64,000 nucleotides of DNA from an uncultured Bryobacteraceae bacterium (GTDB lineage Bacteria; Acidobacteriota; Terriglobia; Bryobacterales; Bryobacteraceae). The DNA is taken from assembly GCA_937924525.1 (NCBI GenBank), contig CALDSU010000015.1:62001-126000 (forward strand), read 5' to 3'. A program made the translations under genes and the position numbers. Below the pieces are notes generated by a model. That model ran no database searches. It saw only the letters and a list, made by a program, of their open reading frames with translations, and had not been told where the DNA came from. Position 1 is the first letter of the stretch; each line of letters starts with the position of its first letter. Below, in pieces: positions 26,034 to 34,938 of this stretch.

Positions 26034-27014
26034 CTAGGCCCTCCCCTTTGCGGCTTCCAGCAGCGCCCGCTTGACCGCCACGCGAGCCAGTTGAACTTTG
26101 TAAGCATTCTGGCTCAGCGGCGTGGCGTCGGCCAGCGCCGCTCTTGCCGCCTGTTCCGCAACGTCTCCCGTGATGGTCTTGCCGGCCAGCATCTGATCGG
26201 CCTGGGTGGCTGGCCACGGTGTCGGCGCGACGTGGCCCAGCACCACCCTGGCCGACTCCACCGCCGTGCCTTTCATCTTCAGGGCCACCGCGGCGGCGGC
26301 GAGCGGCCAATCGAGCGCCTGTTTCTGACGGACCTCGTAGGTCGCGTTGCGCATCCCGATCGGCACCACGACCTCGGTCAGGATTTCGTAAGGCATCAGC
26401 GCGGTCTCACGCTGGGTGTCGCTCGCGGGGGTGACGAAGAAGCGCGCCGCTTCCACTTCCCGGGTTCCCATGGTTGACGCCAGCTTGATGGTCGCGCCCA
26501 AGGCTACCAGGGCAGGCCCCAGGCTCGACGGGCTGACAAAGTACGCGGGACCTCGGTTGCCCAGAATGGCGTGGTATTTGTTCTCGCCATTGGGAACCAG
26601 CGACTGGCCGTTCTTGTCGCGCGCCAGCAGTCCATGGCCTCCGCGGAAGTACCAGCAGCGCGGCCGCTGGCACAGGTCCCCGCCCACGGTTCCCATGTTC
26701 CGGATCTGCGGGCTGGTGACTCCCAGCGCGGCCGTCCGCAAGGCCGGAAGCGACTTCCGGATCACCGGGCTCTCGGCCAACTCATCCAGCGTCACCGTCG
26801 CGCCGATGCGCACCGAGGTTCCGCTGGCCTGGATCCCGCCGAGCTCTTTGATGCCTTTAATGTTGACGACGCGGCGCGGTGTGTGCACCCCGTCTTTCAT
26901 CAGGCTCAGCAGATCCGTGCCGCCCGCCAACACGTCCGCTTGGCCCCACTGCTGCCCCAATAGCTTCAGCGCGTCTTGCAGCGTGGCGGGACTTGCGTAT
27001 TCGAAGGCGTGCAT
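26034..27014 (-). CDS. FAD-binding subunit of a molybdenum hydroxylase (PaoB/YagS-like)
   Basis: The 326-residue protein shows the FAD domain of the xanthine dehydrogenase family: VLAGGTDLLSLMKDG, VRIGATVTLDELAES and SPQIRNMGTVGGDLCQRPRC, then YHAILGNRGPAYFVSP. The insert after QRPRCWYFRGG is the place where PaoB binds an extra 4Fe-4S cluster. Here only the Cys around QRPRC are present and the later ones appear to be replaced, so the cluster may be absent. It passes electrons between the 2Fe-2S subunit and the final acceptor. The ATG overlaps the stop of the large subunit gene by one base. Confidence 0.9.
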   Translation of the reverse strand: MHAFEYASPATLQDALKLLGQQWGQADVLAGGTDLLSLMKDGVHTPRRVVNIKGIKELGGIQASGTSVRIGATVTLDELAESPVIRKSLPALRTAALGVTSPQIRNMGTVGGDLCQRPRCWYFRGGHGLLARDKNGQSLVPNGENKYHAILGNRGPAYFVSPSSLGPALVALGATIKLASTMGTREVEAARFFVTPASDTQRETALMPYEILTEVVVPIGMRNATYEVRQKQALDWPLAAAAVALKMKGTAVESARVVLGHVAPTPWPATQADQMLAGKTITGDVAEQAARAALADATPLSQNAYKVQLARVAVKRALLEAAKGRA

Positions 27015-29149
27015 CAGGCGTTCCTCCTTTCCAGGGCCGCCAGCACCCGCTCCGGCGTCAGCGGCACATGACTGACCCTCACGCCGATCGCGTTCGCCAC
27101 CGCATTGGCGATGGCCGTGATCCCGCCGATGGCCGGCGGCTCACCCAGCCCAATCACCCCGCGATCGTCGTATTCCTTCTCCATGTTCATGTACACCACG
27201 ATTTCGCCGATATCGCCGATCCCCGCCAGCTTGTAAAACTCCATATCGGGGTTCAGCACGCGGCCGGTCTGCGCGTCCATGATCCGTTCTTCCATCAGCG
27301 CCGCGCAGATTGACATGATTACCGACCCATAGGTCTGGCTTTCAGCCGTCTTCAGGTTCACGATGGTGCCGCAGTCTTGAACCGCCACCGTCTTGATCAT
27401 CCGCACCAGGCCGGTTTCGGTGTCCACCTCAACCTCGGCCATCTGCACGCCGCCCACCCCGGCGGAAGTCAGACCGCCCGGGTTTTTGGGATCGTTCGTG
27501 CCCATTTCGGAGATCTTGTTCATCCCCAGCTTGGCGCACGCAGCCTGCCAGGTCAGATTCTTTGCGGGGTTGCCCTTCACCTGAATCTTGCCGTCGACGG
27601 CTTCCAGTTGCTCCTTGGGCGCGCCGAGCACCGGGGCCACCACGTCAAACAATTTATCCAGCGCGTGGGTCATCGAGCGCCGCGTTGAGCCCGAGACGCC
27701 GCCGATGGTCGTCGAACCGCCGGAAGCACCCGAGGGAGGATAGGCATTCTCTCCGATCTTGACCCGAATGTCCTGGATGCGCAGGCCCAGCGTCTCGGCG
27801 GCGACAATCGCGATCGCCGTGCGCGTCCCGGTGCCCAGGTCTTGGCTGCCCAGTTCGATTTCCACGGTTCCATCGGCATGGATGGTGGTCCGCGCCTGGC
27901 TGGCGTGCCCGCCGCCTTGCCAGGTGTGCAGCGCCAGCCCGAGTCCGCGCTTCAAGTGCGAGGAACCCGAGTCGCCGCGCGGGTGCCACTTCTTCTTCCA
28001 GTCGATCAGTTCCGCGGCTTTGTCGATCTGGGACCGGTAGACCTCCGGACGCGGCGTCCAGTCCGCGTTCTTCTTGAACAACTCCACCGGATCCATTTTC
28101 AGCTTGGCGGCCAAGTCCTCCAGCGCGGAACACGTCAGGTAGCAAGCCTGCTGGTGATTCGGGGCCCGCCAGGCGCGCGCGCCGCCCGCGTTGATCGATA
28201 CCGCCGAATGGTTCTGGCGTTTGTTGGGGATGCGAGTGAAGACGTACGGAATCGGCGGGCTGTTGCCGCCGGTGAATCCGCCGCTGGCCCAGGTTCGCGA
28301 CTCCCATACCGTGACCGTCCCGTCCTTCTTGGCGCCCAGTTTGACCACGCCGTAGGCCGAGGGACGGACGCCCGCGATGGTCAACTCGGTGGCGCGGTCC
28401 AGGAACAGTTTGACCGGCGCGCCCCCGCTTGCCTTGGAGAGGCGCGCCGCCTCCACTCCCCAGCGATCCGCGACGAACTTGCTCCCGAAGCCGCCGCCGA
28501 TGTGGTCCTGGTGTACGGCAACCTGCGCCGCCGGCAATTCCAGCGACTTGGCCAGGTCGCCGCCAATGCCGCTCACGTTTTGCGTCGAGGGATACAGATC
28601 CACCTTGTCTCCCTGCCACCGCACGACGTTGCCGTGCGGTTCCAGGCAGCAGTGGGTGATCACCGGAATCCCATACATCTGCTCGGATATCACGTCGGCC
28701 GTCTTGAATGCCTCGTCCGGATCGCCTTCCAGAACCTCGCCCGCCGCCTTGGCGCGCGGCCCGGCCTTTTGCAGATCGTGCTCGTGGACCAGGTGCGGCA
28801 GCGGCTCATACTGGACTTGGATCGCCTTCACCGCATCCCGCGCCTGCTCTTCGGTCTTCGCGGATACGGCGGCGATCTCGGCGCCCGCCCATTGAATTTC
28901 GTCGCCCGCTTTGGCGATCAGGCGCACCGCCGTTACTCCCGGCATCCGCTCGGCCGCGCTCGTGTCGATGCTGACCACGCGCGCGTGCGCGTGCGGACAA
29001 GTCAGCAGCGCGCCATGCAGCATGCCGGGCAAATTGAGATCGGATCCATATTTCGCCTTGCCGGTGGCTTTTTCCAAGCCGTCAATGCGGTCGTGCCGCT
29101 TACCCATCAGGCGGCGCTTTTCTTTCGGAGGCCAACTGTACTCAGGCAT
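27014..29149 (-). CDS. Molybdopterin-binding large subunit of a xanthine dehydrogenase/aldehyde oxidase-type enzyme
   Basis: The 711-residue protein has the two molybdopterin domains of the family. DRIDGLEKATGKAKYGSD marks the start. HIGGGFGSKFVADRWG, RAWRAPNHQQ, GSQDLGTGTRT and SGGSTTIGGVSGSTRR are Moco contacts, and IGLGEPPAIGG near the C-terminus carries the base-catalyst Glu. It is closest in layout to PaoC/YagR periplasmic aldehyde oxidoreductases. The substrate may be an aldehyde or an N-heterocycle. Its start overlaps the 2Fe-2S gene by 8 bases. It has no signal of its own, so export would be by hitch-hiking with the Tat-bearing small subunit. Confidence 0.93.
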   Translation of the reverse strand: MPEYSWPPKEKRRLMGKRHDRIDGLEKATGKAKYGSDLNLPGMLHGALLTCPHAHARVVSIDTSAAERMPGVTAVRLIAKAGDEIQWAGAEIAAVSAKTEEQARDAVKAIQVQYEPLPHLVHEHDLQKAGPRAKAAGEVLEGDPDEAFKTADVISEQMYGIPVITHCCLEPHGNVVRWQGDKVDLYPSTQNVSGIGGDLAKSLELPAAQVAVHQDHIGGGFGSKFVADRWGVEAARLSKASGGAPVKLFLDRATELTIAGVRPSAYGVVKLGAKKDGTVTVWESRTWASGGFTGGNSPPIPYVFTRIPNKRQNHSAVSINAGGARAWRAPNHQQACYLTCSALEDLAAKLKMDPVELFKKNADWTPRPEVYRSQIDKAAELIDWKKKWHPRGDSGSSHLKRGLGLALHTWQGGGHASQARTTIHADGTVEIELGSQDLGTGTRTAIAIVAAETLGLRIQDIRVKIGENAYPPSGASGGSTTIGGVSGSTRRSMTHALDKLFDVVAPVLGAPKEQLEAVDGKIQVKGNPAKNLTWQAACAKLGMNKISEMGTNDPKNPGGLTSAGVGGVQMAEVEVDTETGLVRMIKTVAVQDCGTIVNLKTAESQTYGSVIMSICAALMEERIMDAQTGRVLNPDMEFYKLAGIGDIGEIVVYMNMEKEYDDRGVIGLGEPPAIGGITAIANAVANAIGVRVSHVPLTPERVLAALERRNA

Positions 29150-29780
29150 TGCGTCCCCCTCTCGTTTTCATTTCCCGCGCGGCATCCAGCACCGCCTTGC
29201 GCACGCCCACGTAGGTGCCGCACCGGCAAAGATTGCCGCCCAGCGCTTGCTCCACTTCGGCCTCCGTCCGCACGTTCGGATTCCGGTCCAGAAGGCCTTT
29301 GGCCGCCATGACAAAGCCCGGCGTGCAGTAGCCGCACTGCTGCGCGTCGTGCCGGACAAACGCGGCCGCCACCGGATGGGTTCTGCCGCCTTGTCCCAGC
29401 CCTTCGATCGTTTGAATGTCCTTGCCTTGCGCGTCCACCGCCAGCACGGAACACGCGTACACGACTTTACCGTTCATGATGACGGTGCAGGCGCCGCAGG
29501 TGCCGCGGTCACAAACGCGCTTGGCGCCGGTCATATCGAGATGATTGCGGAGCGCATCCAGCAGCGTGACGCGAGGCTCCACGGTGACGTTCTTCGTCTG
29601 GCCGTTGATCCTCAGCGTGACCGGCACGGGTCCCGGGCCCATCGCCCCGGCGCCCTGCGCCGCTGCCGGCACGGATGTTGATACCAGCCCCAGCGCCCCG
29701 CCGCTGACTCCGACGCCCCGGATGAACCCGCGCCGAGAGACAGACCCTTTGCCTTGCGGCGGGTCTTTTTTAGATTTCAC
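29142..29780 (-). CDS. 2Fe-2S subunit with Tat signal (PaoA-like)
   Basis: Translation starts at GTG 29780 (GGGAGG six bases upstream) and gives 212 residues. A Tat signal (SRRGFIRGVG) is followed by an alanine-rich cleavage region near residue 42. The ferredoxin domain has CDRGTCGACTV with a further Cys in VVYACSV, and the all-alpha domain has QCGYCTPGFV and NLCRCGTY. These are the two 2Fe-2S clusters of molybdenum hydroxylases. The Tat signal implies that the folded enzyme is sent to the periplasm. It is the first gene of a four-gene operon. Confidence 0.94.
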   Translation of the reverse strand: MKSKKDPPQGKGSVSRRGFIRGVGVSGGALGLVSTSVPAAAQGAGAMGPGPVPVTLRINGQTKNVTVEPRVTLLDALRNHLDMTGAKRVCDRGTCGACTVIMNGKVVYACSVLAVDAQGKDIQTIEGLGQGGRTHPVAAAFVRHDAQQCGYCTPGFVMAAKGLLDRNPNVRTEAEVEQALGGNLCRCGTYVGVRKAVLDAAREMKTRGGRNA

Positions 29781-29851
29781 CAGACACCTCCCTCTTCCTG
29801 CGTGTATCGATAGAATCCGAGCGCAGGGGTTCTTCGTGTTGAATCGCCTAA

Positions 29852-29879
29852 ACTATACCACACGGATTCGGAAATTCAA
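29852..29879 (-). promoter_or_regulatory. Sigma-70-type promoter of the molybdenum hydroxylase operon
   Basis: Read on the minus strand, TTGAAT (29879-29874) and TATAGT (29857-29852) are 16 bases apart. The transcript would start near 29845, about 65 bases before the GTG start. Confidence 0.6.
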
Positions 29880-29880
29880 C

Positions 29881-30117
29881 CCGATCCGCGGCGGGCGCAG
29901 CGCGCCTTCCGTCTTGCCATGATCGTCCGCAGCGGTCCTGCCAGGTGGCGCCGGTCTCCGACCGGCGCGGCCGGCTCATCGAACAGCCGGAAGAGGAATC
30001 CAGAAACGCGAAGGGCAAGTCGGAGACTTGCCCCACGGCGGCCGCCAACCCTGCGGGTTGGGGGATGAGGCCAGCGACTCCCTGCCGGTCGCGGCTCACG
30101 ATTTCAGATACGGGCTG
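29881..30117. repeat. Intergenic region with three short perfect hairpins
   Basis: No gene is visible between the TonB receptor stop and the Mo-enzyme promoter. The stretch holds three tight inverted repeats: 29948-29968 (9-base stem, loop TCC), 30013-30033 (9-base stem GGGCAAGTC/GACTTGCCC, loop GGA) and 30045-30061 (7-base stem, loop TGC). None is followed by a T-run, so they do not look like ordinary terminators. The second stem recurs at 49658-49680. Confidence 0.6.
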
Positions 30118-33100
30118 TTAGAACAACATCTTTAGGGCGAACTGGATCTCGCGCGGCGCGCCCGCGCCAAAGATCCGTCCTACCGTGGCTGGCACCGAAA
30201 TATTGGTGGCCGGATTGCCGAAGTTGGCATGGTTGGGCATGTTGAAGAACTCGGCGCGGAACTGCATCCGGGCGCGCTCCATGATGGTGAAGTCCTTCAG
30301 CACGCTGATGTCGAAGATGATGTCACCCGGACCGAAGAGCATGTTGCGTGACCCATTGCCCCAGGTAAATGGCGCGGGCACGGCGAACGCGGTGGGGTCG
30401 AACCAGCGGTAGATGGAGCGTTCCGACCGCGATAGCCGGGGATCGCGCAGGGCGTCCGCGCGCCCGCCAAGCCATCCGGCCAGCGTCGCGTTGAAAGGCA
30501 CCGAGAACGGTGTCCCGGTCCGCAGGTAAGTGATGCCGCCGACCTGCCATCCGCCTACAATCTGGCCCGCCACGCCCCGCACGTTGGCAAAGCGCTTGCC
30601 GGGACCGAACGGCAGTTCGTAGTTATACGCCGCGCTGAAAATATGCCGGCGCACTTGTTCCGAATTCCCGCGGTCCGCGCGGGCGTTGTACGGGTTCTGC
30701 GGACCGCCGACGATCGGGACGTTGTCCAGCCCCCGGTTCCACGCATACTCCAACTGGAAAGTCAGACCGTAGTTGTACCGCTGGATGGCCTCCAGTTGCA
30801 GTTGATGGAAATTCGAATCCCCGCCGCTGGCCAGCACGGAAACGCCCGCCCAGGGCTGATACGGACGGCGGGGCTGGATCAGGCCGGGCTGCTGTTCCCG
30901 AGGCAAGTTGATTTCCTGCTGGTAATAAGGCAGGTGCGTGGACTTGTTCCCCACGTACGAAGCCCGAACACCCATCCGGGGCAGCAATTCGCGCTCCAGC
31001 GTGAAGTTCCACTGGTAGGACTCGGCATTGCGGAGATTGCGCTCCACGGCGAAAATGCTGGGATTCGGCGACACGGCGCCGCCGCCCGGGAACGGTTGCG
31101 CCAGGGTCAGCGACGGCGTGCGGCCGGGCGCGGCCTCGAACGTCTCCGCCAGCAGGAATGGCGGATTGCTCAGCCCGAGCTGCAGATGGCCGATGAAGAC
31201 CGGAATAAAGTTGTAGTACGTGCCGAACCCGGCCCGCAACACCGTCCGGTTATCGCGAAAGGGCCGGAACGCAATCCCGATCCGCGGCCCGATGTTGTTC
31301 TTGTCGGTCAGCAGCAGATTCGAGGGCAGACCAGCATCCTTGGCTAGCCTGATGCCATAGGCGTCCACGAGCCGCGGCAGGGCAAACGACGGGAACTGGT
31401 CCGCAGCGACGTAGAGGCGGCTGGAAGCGAAATCGAGATTCGCCATCGCCCGGTCGCGCTCTTTCCAGGCGGTTTGCACCATGTACCGCACGCCGTAGCT
31501 CAGCGTAAGCCGGGGCGTGACCTGAAAATCGTCCTGGAGATAGGCGCTGTAGCGCGTGGAGTACAGCCCCAGCGGCGGACTGCTGGTGGAGCGGTAGGTG
31601 AAAAACGGATAGCCGAGCAAGAAATCCGCGAACGCATGGCCCGGTTGCGCGGCCACCGCGGGGTTGTGATTGGTGTAACGGCCGTCGAAACTGAACCGGC
31701 CCAGGCTGGCCTGATTGGCGGCCCACCCGCCCAGTCCGGGCGTGGCCGGGAATCCGCCCGCGCGATGGTTTGCAAAATCGAACCCGGTCTTCAACGTGTG
31801 CTTGCCCCGAATCAGCGTCAGGTTGTTGATGTACTGTGGCGAGCGGCGCGGGTTGGCGCCCTCCGGCCCCACGCCGTAGTCTCCGATATTGACGTGTCCG
31901 GAGATGTTCACGTGCGGCAACCCGCCGTACGGCACCGGATACAGTCCCGGGAACAGGGTCCGCGGATCGAAGTCGCGGTTCATGCCGAGGCGGTAGTTGA
32001 TCTGCCGGAGAAAGCCGACCCGGAATTCGTTCAGCGTCGTCGGGCTGAACTGGCGCATGTAGGTCAGGTTCGCGCTCTGCACGGAGAACCCGCCGCTGGC
32101 CCAGGAACCATAACGCGGCGGATAAGCCTGCGCCACCGTATAAGGATCGCCCTTGGAGTAATTCAAGTTCACCCACAGCGTGTCGGCGTCGGAAAAACGG
32201 TGGTCGATCCGCACCGAATAGCGGTTGATGTCCGAGGTGTTTTTGTTGTTGAAGACGAAGTTGGCCAGCGTCCCCGCCGGCCCGGTTCCCGGTTGGTTGG
32301 GCAAGGAGACCCAGTCAATCAGCGCCTTGGAGCGGGAATCGATCCGGCTGGCCGGGACGTTGTTATTCGGGAACGGAGAACCCGTCAGCGGATCGATGAT
32401 GGTGGGCAACCCGGTGAAGTCTCCGTTCCGCATTGCCTGCGTCGCCACGCTCAGCGTGTAGGTCGGCGACGTCCGCTCGCGCAAGCCCTCGTAGCTGGTG
32501 AAGAAAAACGTCCGGTTCTTGATGATCGGTCCCCCCACGGTATAACCGAACTCGTTCCGGTTGAACGGCGGTTTCGCCAGACCCGTGGCGAAAAAGTTCC
32601 GCGCCGCGAACTCGCGGTTGCGGTTGAACCAGAACACCGAACCATGGAATTCGTTCGTACCGGACTTGGTGACGACCGTGGCGGAAACCGACCCCTCGAA
32701 CTCCGCCTTCTGGTTGTTGCTGTCGAGCTTGAACTCGCTGACGGCGTCGACCGAGGGGAAGGTCGACAAGCCGTGGCGGTAGGAATAACTGCCGCCGCCG
32801 TTGCCGGTGTCGTTATAGGTGATCCCGTCCACGTTGAACTGGATCCCGCCCCAGTAGCCGCTGCCGGCCACGCGCGGATTGGCGGCGCTGTCGGTGGTGA
32901 CGCCAGCCGAAATCCGGATCAGCCGGTCCAGGCTGCGGCCGTTCAGCGGAATCGCGGTGATCACTTTCGATTCCAGAATGTTGCCGATCGTCGCGTTCTC
33001 CGAGTTGATCACCGGGGCCGTGGCCTGCACCTCAATCGATTGCGTGACCGCGCCGGGCTCCGACGTCAGCTCGACGCGCGCCGAACGGTTCGCCAGCAGA

Positions 33101-33399
33101 CGAATTCCTTTCGCCACCGCCTGTTTGAATCCCTGTAATTCGGCCGTGACCGTGTAGCTGCCCGGCGACAGGTTGGGCACTATGTAATCGCCGGATTCGT
33201 CCGTCCGGGTCTTGAAGACGACGCCCGTCTCTTCATTGGTGACGGTGACCTCCGCGCCTACGATGGCCCCGCCGGTCGAATCCCGGACCGAACCCAGGAT
33301 GACACCGGTAATGCTCTGGGCTCCCGCCTGCCCCGCGGCAAGCAACACCACCATCAGCCCAGCCCAAAGCGCACGCATACAAAAGCTCTTCCTGTTCAT
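30118..33399 (-). CDS. TonB-dependent receptor, Oar-like, with carboxypeptidase-regulatory domain
   Basis: I chose the ATG at 33399, preceded by GGGAGG; the product has 1093 residues. A signal peptide (cleavage after AGAQS) leads into the regulatory domain (ITGVILGSVRDSTGGAIVGA, then DESGDYIVPNLSPGSYTV). Next comes the plug (PLNGRSLDRLIRISAGVTT, FNVDGITYNDT, VVTKSGTNEFHGSVFWFNR), followed by a barrel of about 850 residues that ends with Phe (LKMLF). Relatives import glycans, peptides or siderophores across the outer membrane; the substrate is unknown. No SusD-like partner is adjacent. A strong promoter and a palindrome lie upstream. Confidence 0.93.
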   Translation of the reverse strand: MNRKSFCMRALWAGLMVVLLAAGQAGAQSITGVILGSVRDSTGGAIVGAEVTVTNEETGVVFKTRTDESGDYIVPNLSPGSYTVTAELQGFKQAVAKGIRLLANRSARVELTSEPGAVTQSIEVQATAPVINSENATIGNILESKVITAIPLNGRSLDRLIRISAGVTTDSAANPRVAGSGYWGGIQFNVDGITYNDTGNGGGSYSYRHGLSTFPSVDAVSEFKLDSNNQKAEFEGSVSATVVTKSGTNEFHGSVFWFNRNREFAARNFFATGLAKPPFNRNEFGYTVGGPIIKNRTFFFTSYEGLRERTSPTYTLSVATQAMRNGDFTGLPTIIDPLTGSPFPNNNVPASRIDSRSKALIDWVSLPNQPGTGPAGTLANFVFNNKNTSDINRYSVRIDHRFSDADTLWVNLNYSKGDPYTVAQAYPPRYGSWASGGFSVQSANLTYMRQFSPTTLNEFRVGFLRQINYRLGMNRDFDPRTLFPGLYPVPYGGLPHVNISGHVNIGDYGVGPEGANPRRSPQYINNLTLIRGKHTLKTGFDFANHRAGGFPATPGLGGWAANQASLGRFSFDGRYTNHNPAVAAQPGHAFADFLLGYPFFTYRSTSSPPLGLYSTRYSAYLQDDFQVTPRLTLSYGVRYMVQTAWKERDRAMANLDFASSRLYVAADQFPSFALPRLVDAYGIRLAKDAGLPSNLLLTDKNNIGPRIGIAFRPFRDNRTVLRAGFGTYYNFIPVFIGHLQLGLSNPPFLLAETFEAAPGRTPSLTLAQPFPGGGAVSPNPSIFAVERNLRNAESYQWNFTLERELLPRMGVRASYVGNKSTHLPYYQQEINLPREQQPGLIQPRRPYQPWAGVSVLASGGDSNFHQLQLEAIQRYNYGLTFQLEYAWNRGLDNVPIVGGPQNPYNARADRGNSEQVRRHIFSAAYNYELPFGPGKRFANVRGVAGQIVGGWQVGGITYLRTGTPFSVPFNATLAGWLGGRADALRDPRLSRSERSIYRWFDPTAFAVPAPFTWGNGSRNMLFGPGDIIFDISVLKDFTIMERARMQFRAEFFNMPNHANFGNPATNISVPATVGRIFGAGAPREIQFALKMLF

Positions 33400-33437
33400 G
33401 TGGCCTCCCAAACCCCGAACTCTCTGTGTCCACTTCC

Positions 33438-33450
33438 TGGTGAAACACCA
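33438..33450. promoter_or_regulatory. Palindrome in the leader of the TonB receptor gene (possible operator)
   Basis: TGGTGAAACACCA is a 5-base perfect inverted repeat around AAA. It lies about 15-27 bases downstream of the predicted transcription start and 39 bases before the ATG, a place where a repressor would block elongation. The regulator is unknown. Confidence 0.4.
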
Positions 33451-33471
33451 ACCCGCAGTTTCGGTGAAATA

Positions 33472-33500
33472 CTCATACCTCCGGCGTCGGCGGATGTCAA
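33472..33500 (-). promoter_or_regulatory. Sigma-70 promoter of the TonB receptor gene
   Basis: On the minus strand a consensus TTGACA (33500-33495), a 17-base spacer and TATGAG (33477-33472) are present. The transcript should start near 33465, giving a leader of about 66 bases. Confidence 0.7.
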
Positions 33501-33610
33501 TCCTGCCTCCGCCTTTCGCTCACTCGGCGGCCGCGGGGTGGCTGGGGATGCGGGGAATTCCTGCAATCCGCGGTGGCACCGGCGGAAACCGCGCGGGATG
33601 CGAGTCCGCC

Positions 33611-34144
33611 TCAGGGCTTCGAACGCTTGATGGTGCAGCCGTAGACTTGCGTTTCGGGCGTCTCCACCGGGTCGCCTGCCAGCACCGCGGCGAGCGCCTC
33701 GCGCAGCCATTGACGCCGCACGCGCGCGGGGTTCTCCGCGTCGTCGATCCTGCCGCGGTAACGCACCTGCCCTGCGCGGTCCAGCACCAAAGCGACGGGG
33801 GTCACGTGGACTCCCAACCGCTCCGCGAAGAAGCCTCCGGGATCCCGGAGGACAGGGAACGAGAAACGCGATTTCCGGGCATGTTCCCGTACTTCGTCAT
33901 CCGGTTCGGTGCGGTTGGGATTCACGGCGAGAAAGCGGACCCCGCGCGGCGCGAACTCCCGGTAGAGGGTCTCCAAACGCGCGTGATAGCGGTTCGACAA
34001 CGAGCAGCGCGCGGAGATGAACGCGACGACATGTGGAACGCCGGTCAAGGCCACCGTAAGCGGCTGCCCTGCGAGGTCCGCGAGACGGATCTCGTTTCCG
34101 CAAACCGTCGCGGCGGCGAGCACGGCCAGCGCCGCGGCGCGCAT
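33611..34144 (-). CDS. Exported redoxin-family protein (thioredoxin-like fold)
   Basis: The ATG at 34144 gives 177 residues with a signal peptide (MRAAALAVLAAATVCGNEI). The thioredoxin-like domain includes VVAFISARCSLSNRYHARLE, VRFLAVNPNRTEPDDEV and RLGVHVTPVALVLDRAG with the cis-Pro loop (VTP). Only the first active-site Cys (in ARCSLSN) is present, so it resembles single-Cys redoxins of the CPxSN type rather than a disulfide oxidoreductase. The last residues contain one more Cys (YGCTIK). It lies 26 bases downstream of the carboxypeptidase-regulatory gene; an upstream GTG near 34168 is a less likely start. Confidence 0.8.
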   Translation of the reverse strand: MRAAALAVLAAATVCGNEIRLADLAGQPLTVALTGVPHVVAFISARCSLSNRYHARLETLYREFAPRGVRFLAVNPNRTEPDDEVREHARKSRFSFPVLRDPGGFFAERLGVHVTPVALVLDRAGQVRYRGRIDDAENPARVRRQWLREALAAVLAGDPVETPETQVYGCTIKRSKP

Positions 34145-34170
34145 GCCTCGCCATCGCGCGGGCCCCACGC

Positions 34171-34548
34171 TCACTTCTTCTCCAGCTTCAGGTTGACGAC
34201 CGGCCGTTTGCGGGAATCGAACGAACTGATGGTCCGCTGGGCGCTGGACATGCCCTGGTGATCGGCCTTCACCGTGTAATCGACATCGGGGTCGAGCCCG
34301 CCGAAAAAGTACGAGCCGTCTTCCTTGGTGATGAACGACCGTACTTGCAGCGTCTTGGTGTTCTTCAGTTGCACAATCGCGCCGGCCACGGCGGAGTCGT
34401 TCGGGTCCAGCACCACCCCGCTCAGCGTGCGATTCTTTTCTTCCGCCTCTTTCTTCTTTCCCTGGGCCAGCGCCAGCCCGGCGGAACTCCACAGCAGCGC
34501 CACCGCGGCCGTGAGTACGGCCCCTGCCCTCAGGCGGTTCCCGATCAT
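34171..34548 (-). CDS. Small exported carboxypeptidase-regulatory-like domain protein
   Basis: The ATG at 34548 (GGAGG about 10 bases upstream) gives 125 residues. A signal peptide ends after ALAQ and is followed by a basic/acidic linker (GKKKEAEEKNR). A single beta-sandwich domain comes next (TLSGVVLDPNDSAVAGAIVQ, then TKEDGSYFFGGLDPDVDYTV). Such domains occur in outer-membrane receptors; here it stands alone in the periplasm. It forms a unit with the redoxin gene. Confidence 0.82.
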   Translation of the reverse strand: MIGNRLRAGAVLTAAVALLWSSAGLALAQGKKKEAEEKNRTLSGVVLDPNDSAVAGAIVQLKNTKTLQVRSFITKEDGSYFFGGLDPDVDYTVKADHQGMSSAQRTISSFDSRKRPVVNLKLEKK

Positions 34549-34611
34549 TGCTGCCCCTCCTCCCATGATGGACGCGCCTCCCCGCCCTTTCGATGCAATG
34601 CGCGCAGGGAG

Positions 34612-34848
34612 CTACCGCCAGTCGTCATCCTCGTCTTCTTCCTCCTCGAGTTCTCCCTCCTCGTCGTCGTCCTCAAGGAACTCGTCGTCTTCTTCCTCGT
34701 CCTCGTCTTCGTAAAGCTCTACTTCCAGCGGATCCAGGCTGACCACCTGGAGCTCGGCGCCGCACTCGTCGCAACTGATCACATCGCCTTCATCGACATC
34801 GTCCGGATCGAGGTCAATCGCAGCGTCGCACTCGGGACACTGAATCAT
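34612..34848 (-). CDS. LysW-like zinc ribbon protein with hyperacidic tail
   Basis: Starting at the ATG at 34848 (GGAG 10 bases upstream), the 78-residue protein begins MIQCPECDAAIDLDPDDVD and has the zinc ribbon CPEC (residues 4-7) and CDEC (26-29). GAELQVVSLDPLEVEL follows, very close to the amino-group carrier protein LysW. LysW normally ends EDWGE and carries substrates on its terminal Glu. Here a tail of about 30 nearly all-acidic residues ends DDDWR, so the terminal Glu is missing. No lysX, lysZ or lysY gene is nearby. It may be a diverged carrier or an acidic zinc protein with another role. Confidence 0.8.
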   Translation of the reverse strand: MIQCPECDAAIDLDPDDVDEGDVISCDECGAELQVVSLDPLEVELYEDEDEEEDDEFLEDDDEEGELEEEEDEDDDWR

Positions 34849-34938
34849 AAAGGGCAATCTCCAAATCCAGTATTACCGCAAGACCGAACGCTAGTGTACC
34901 AGGATCGCGCGCGAGTTCCATCCGCGCGCAACCTGACG

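Noticed and set aside
34620-34710. Trinucleotide-like low-complexity tract (CTC/TCG repeats) as a DNA repeat element
   Set aside because: It is fully explained as codons for the Glu/Asp tail of the LysW-like protein.
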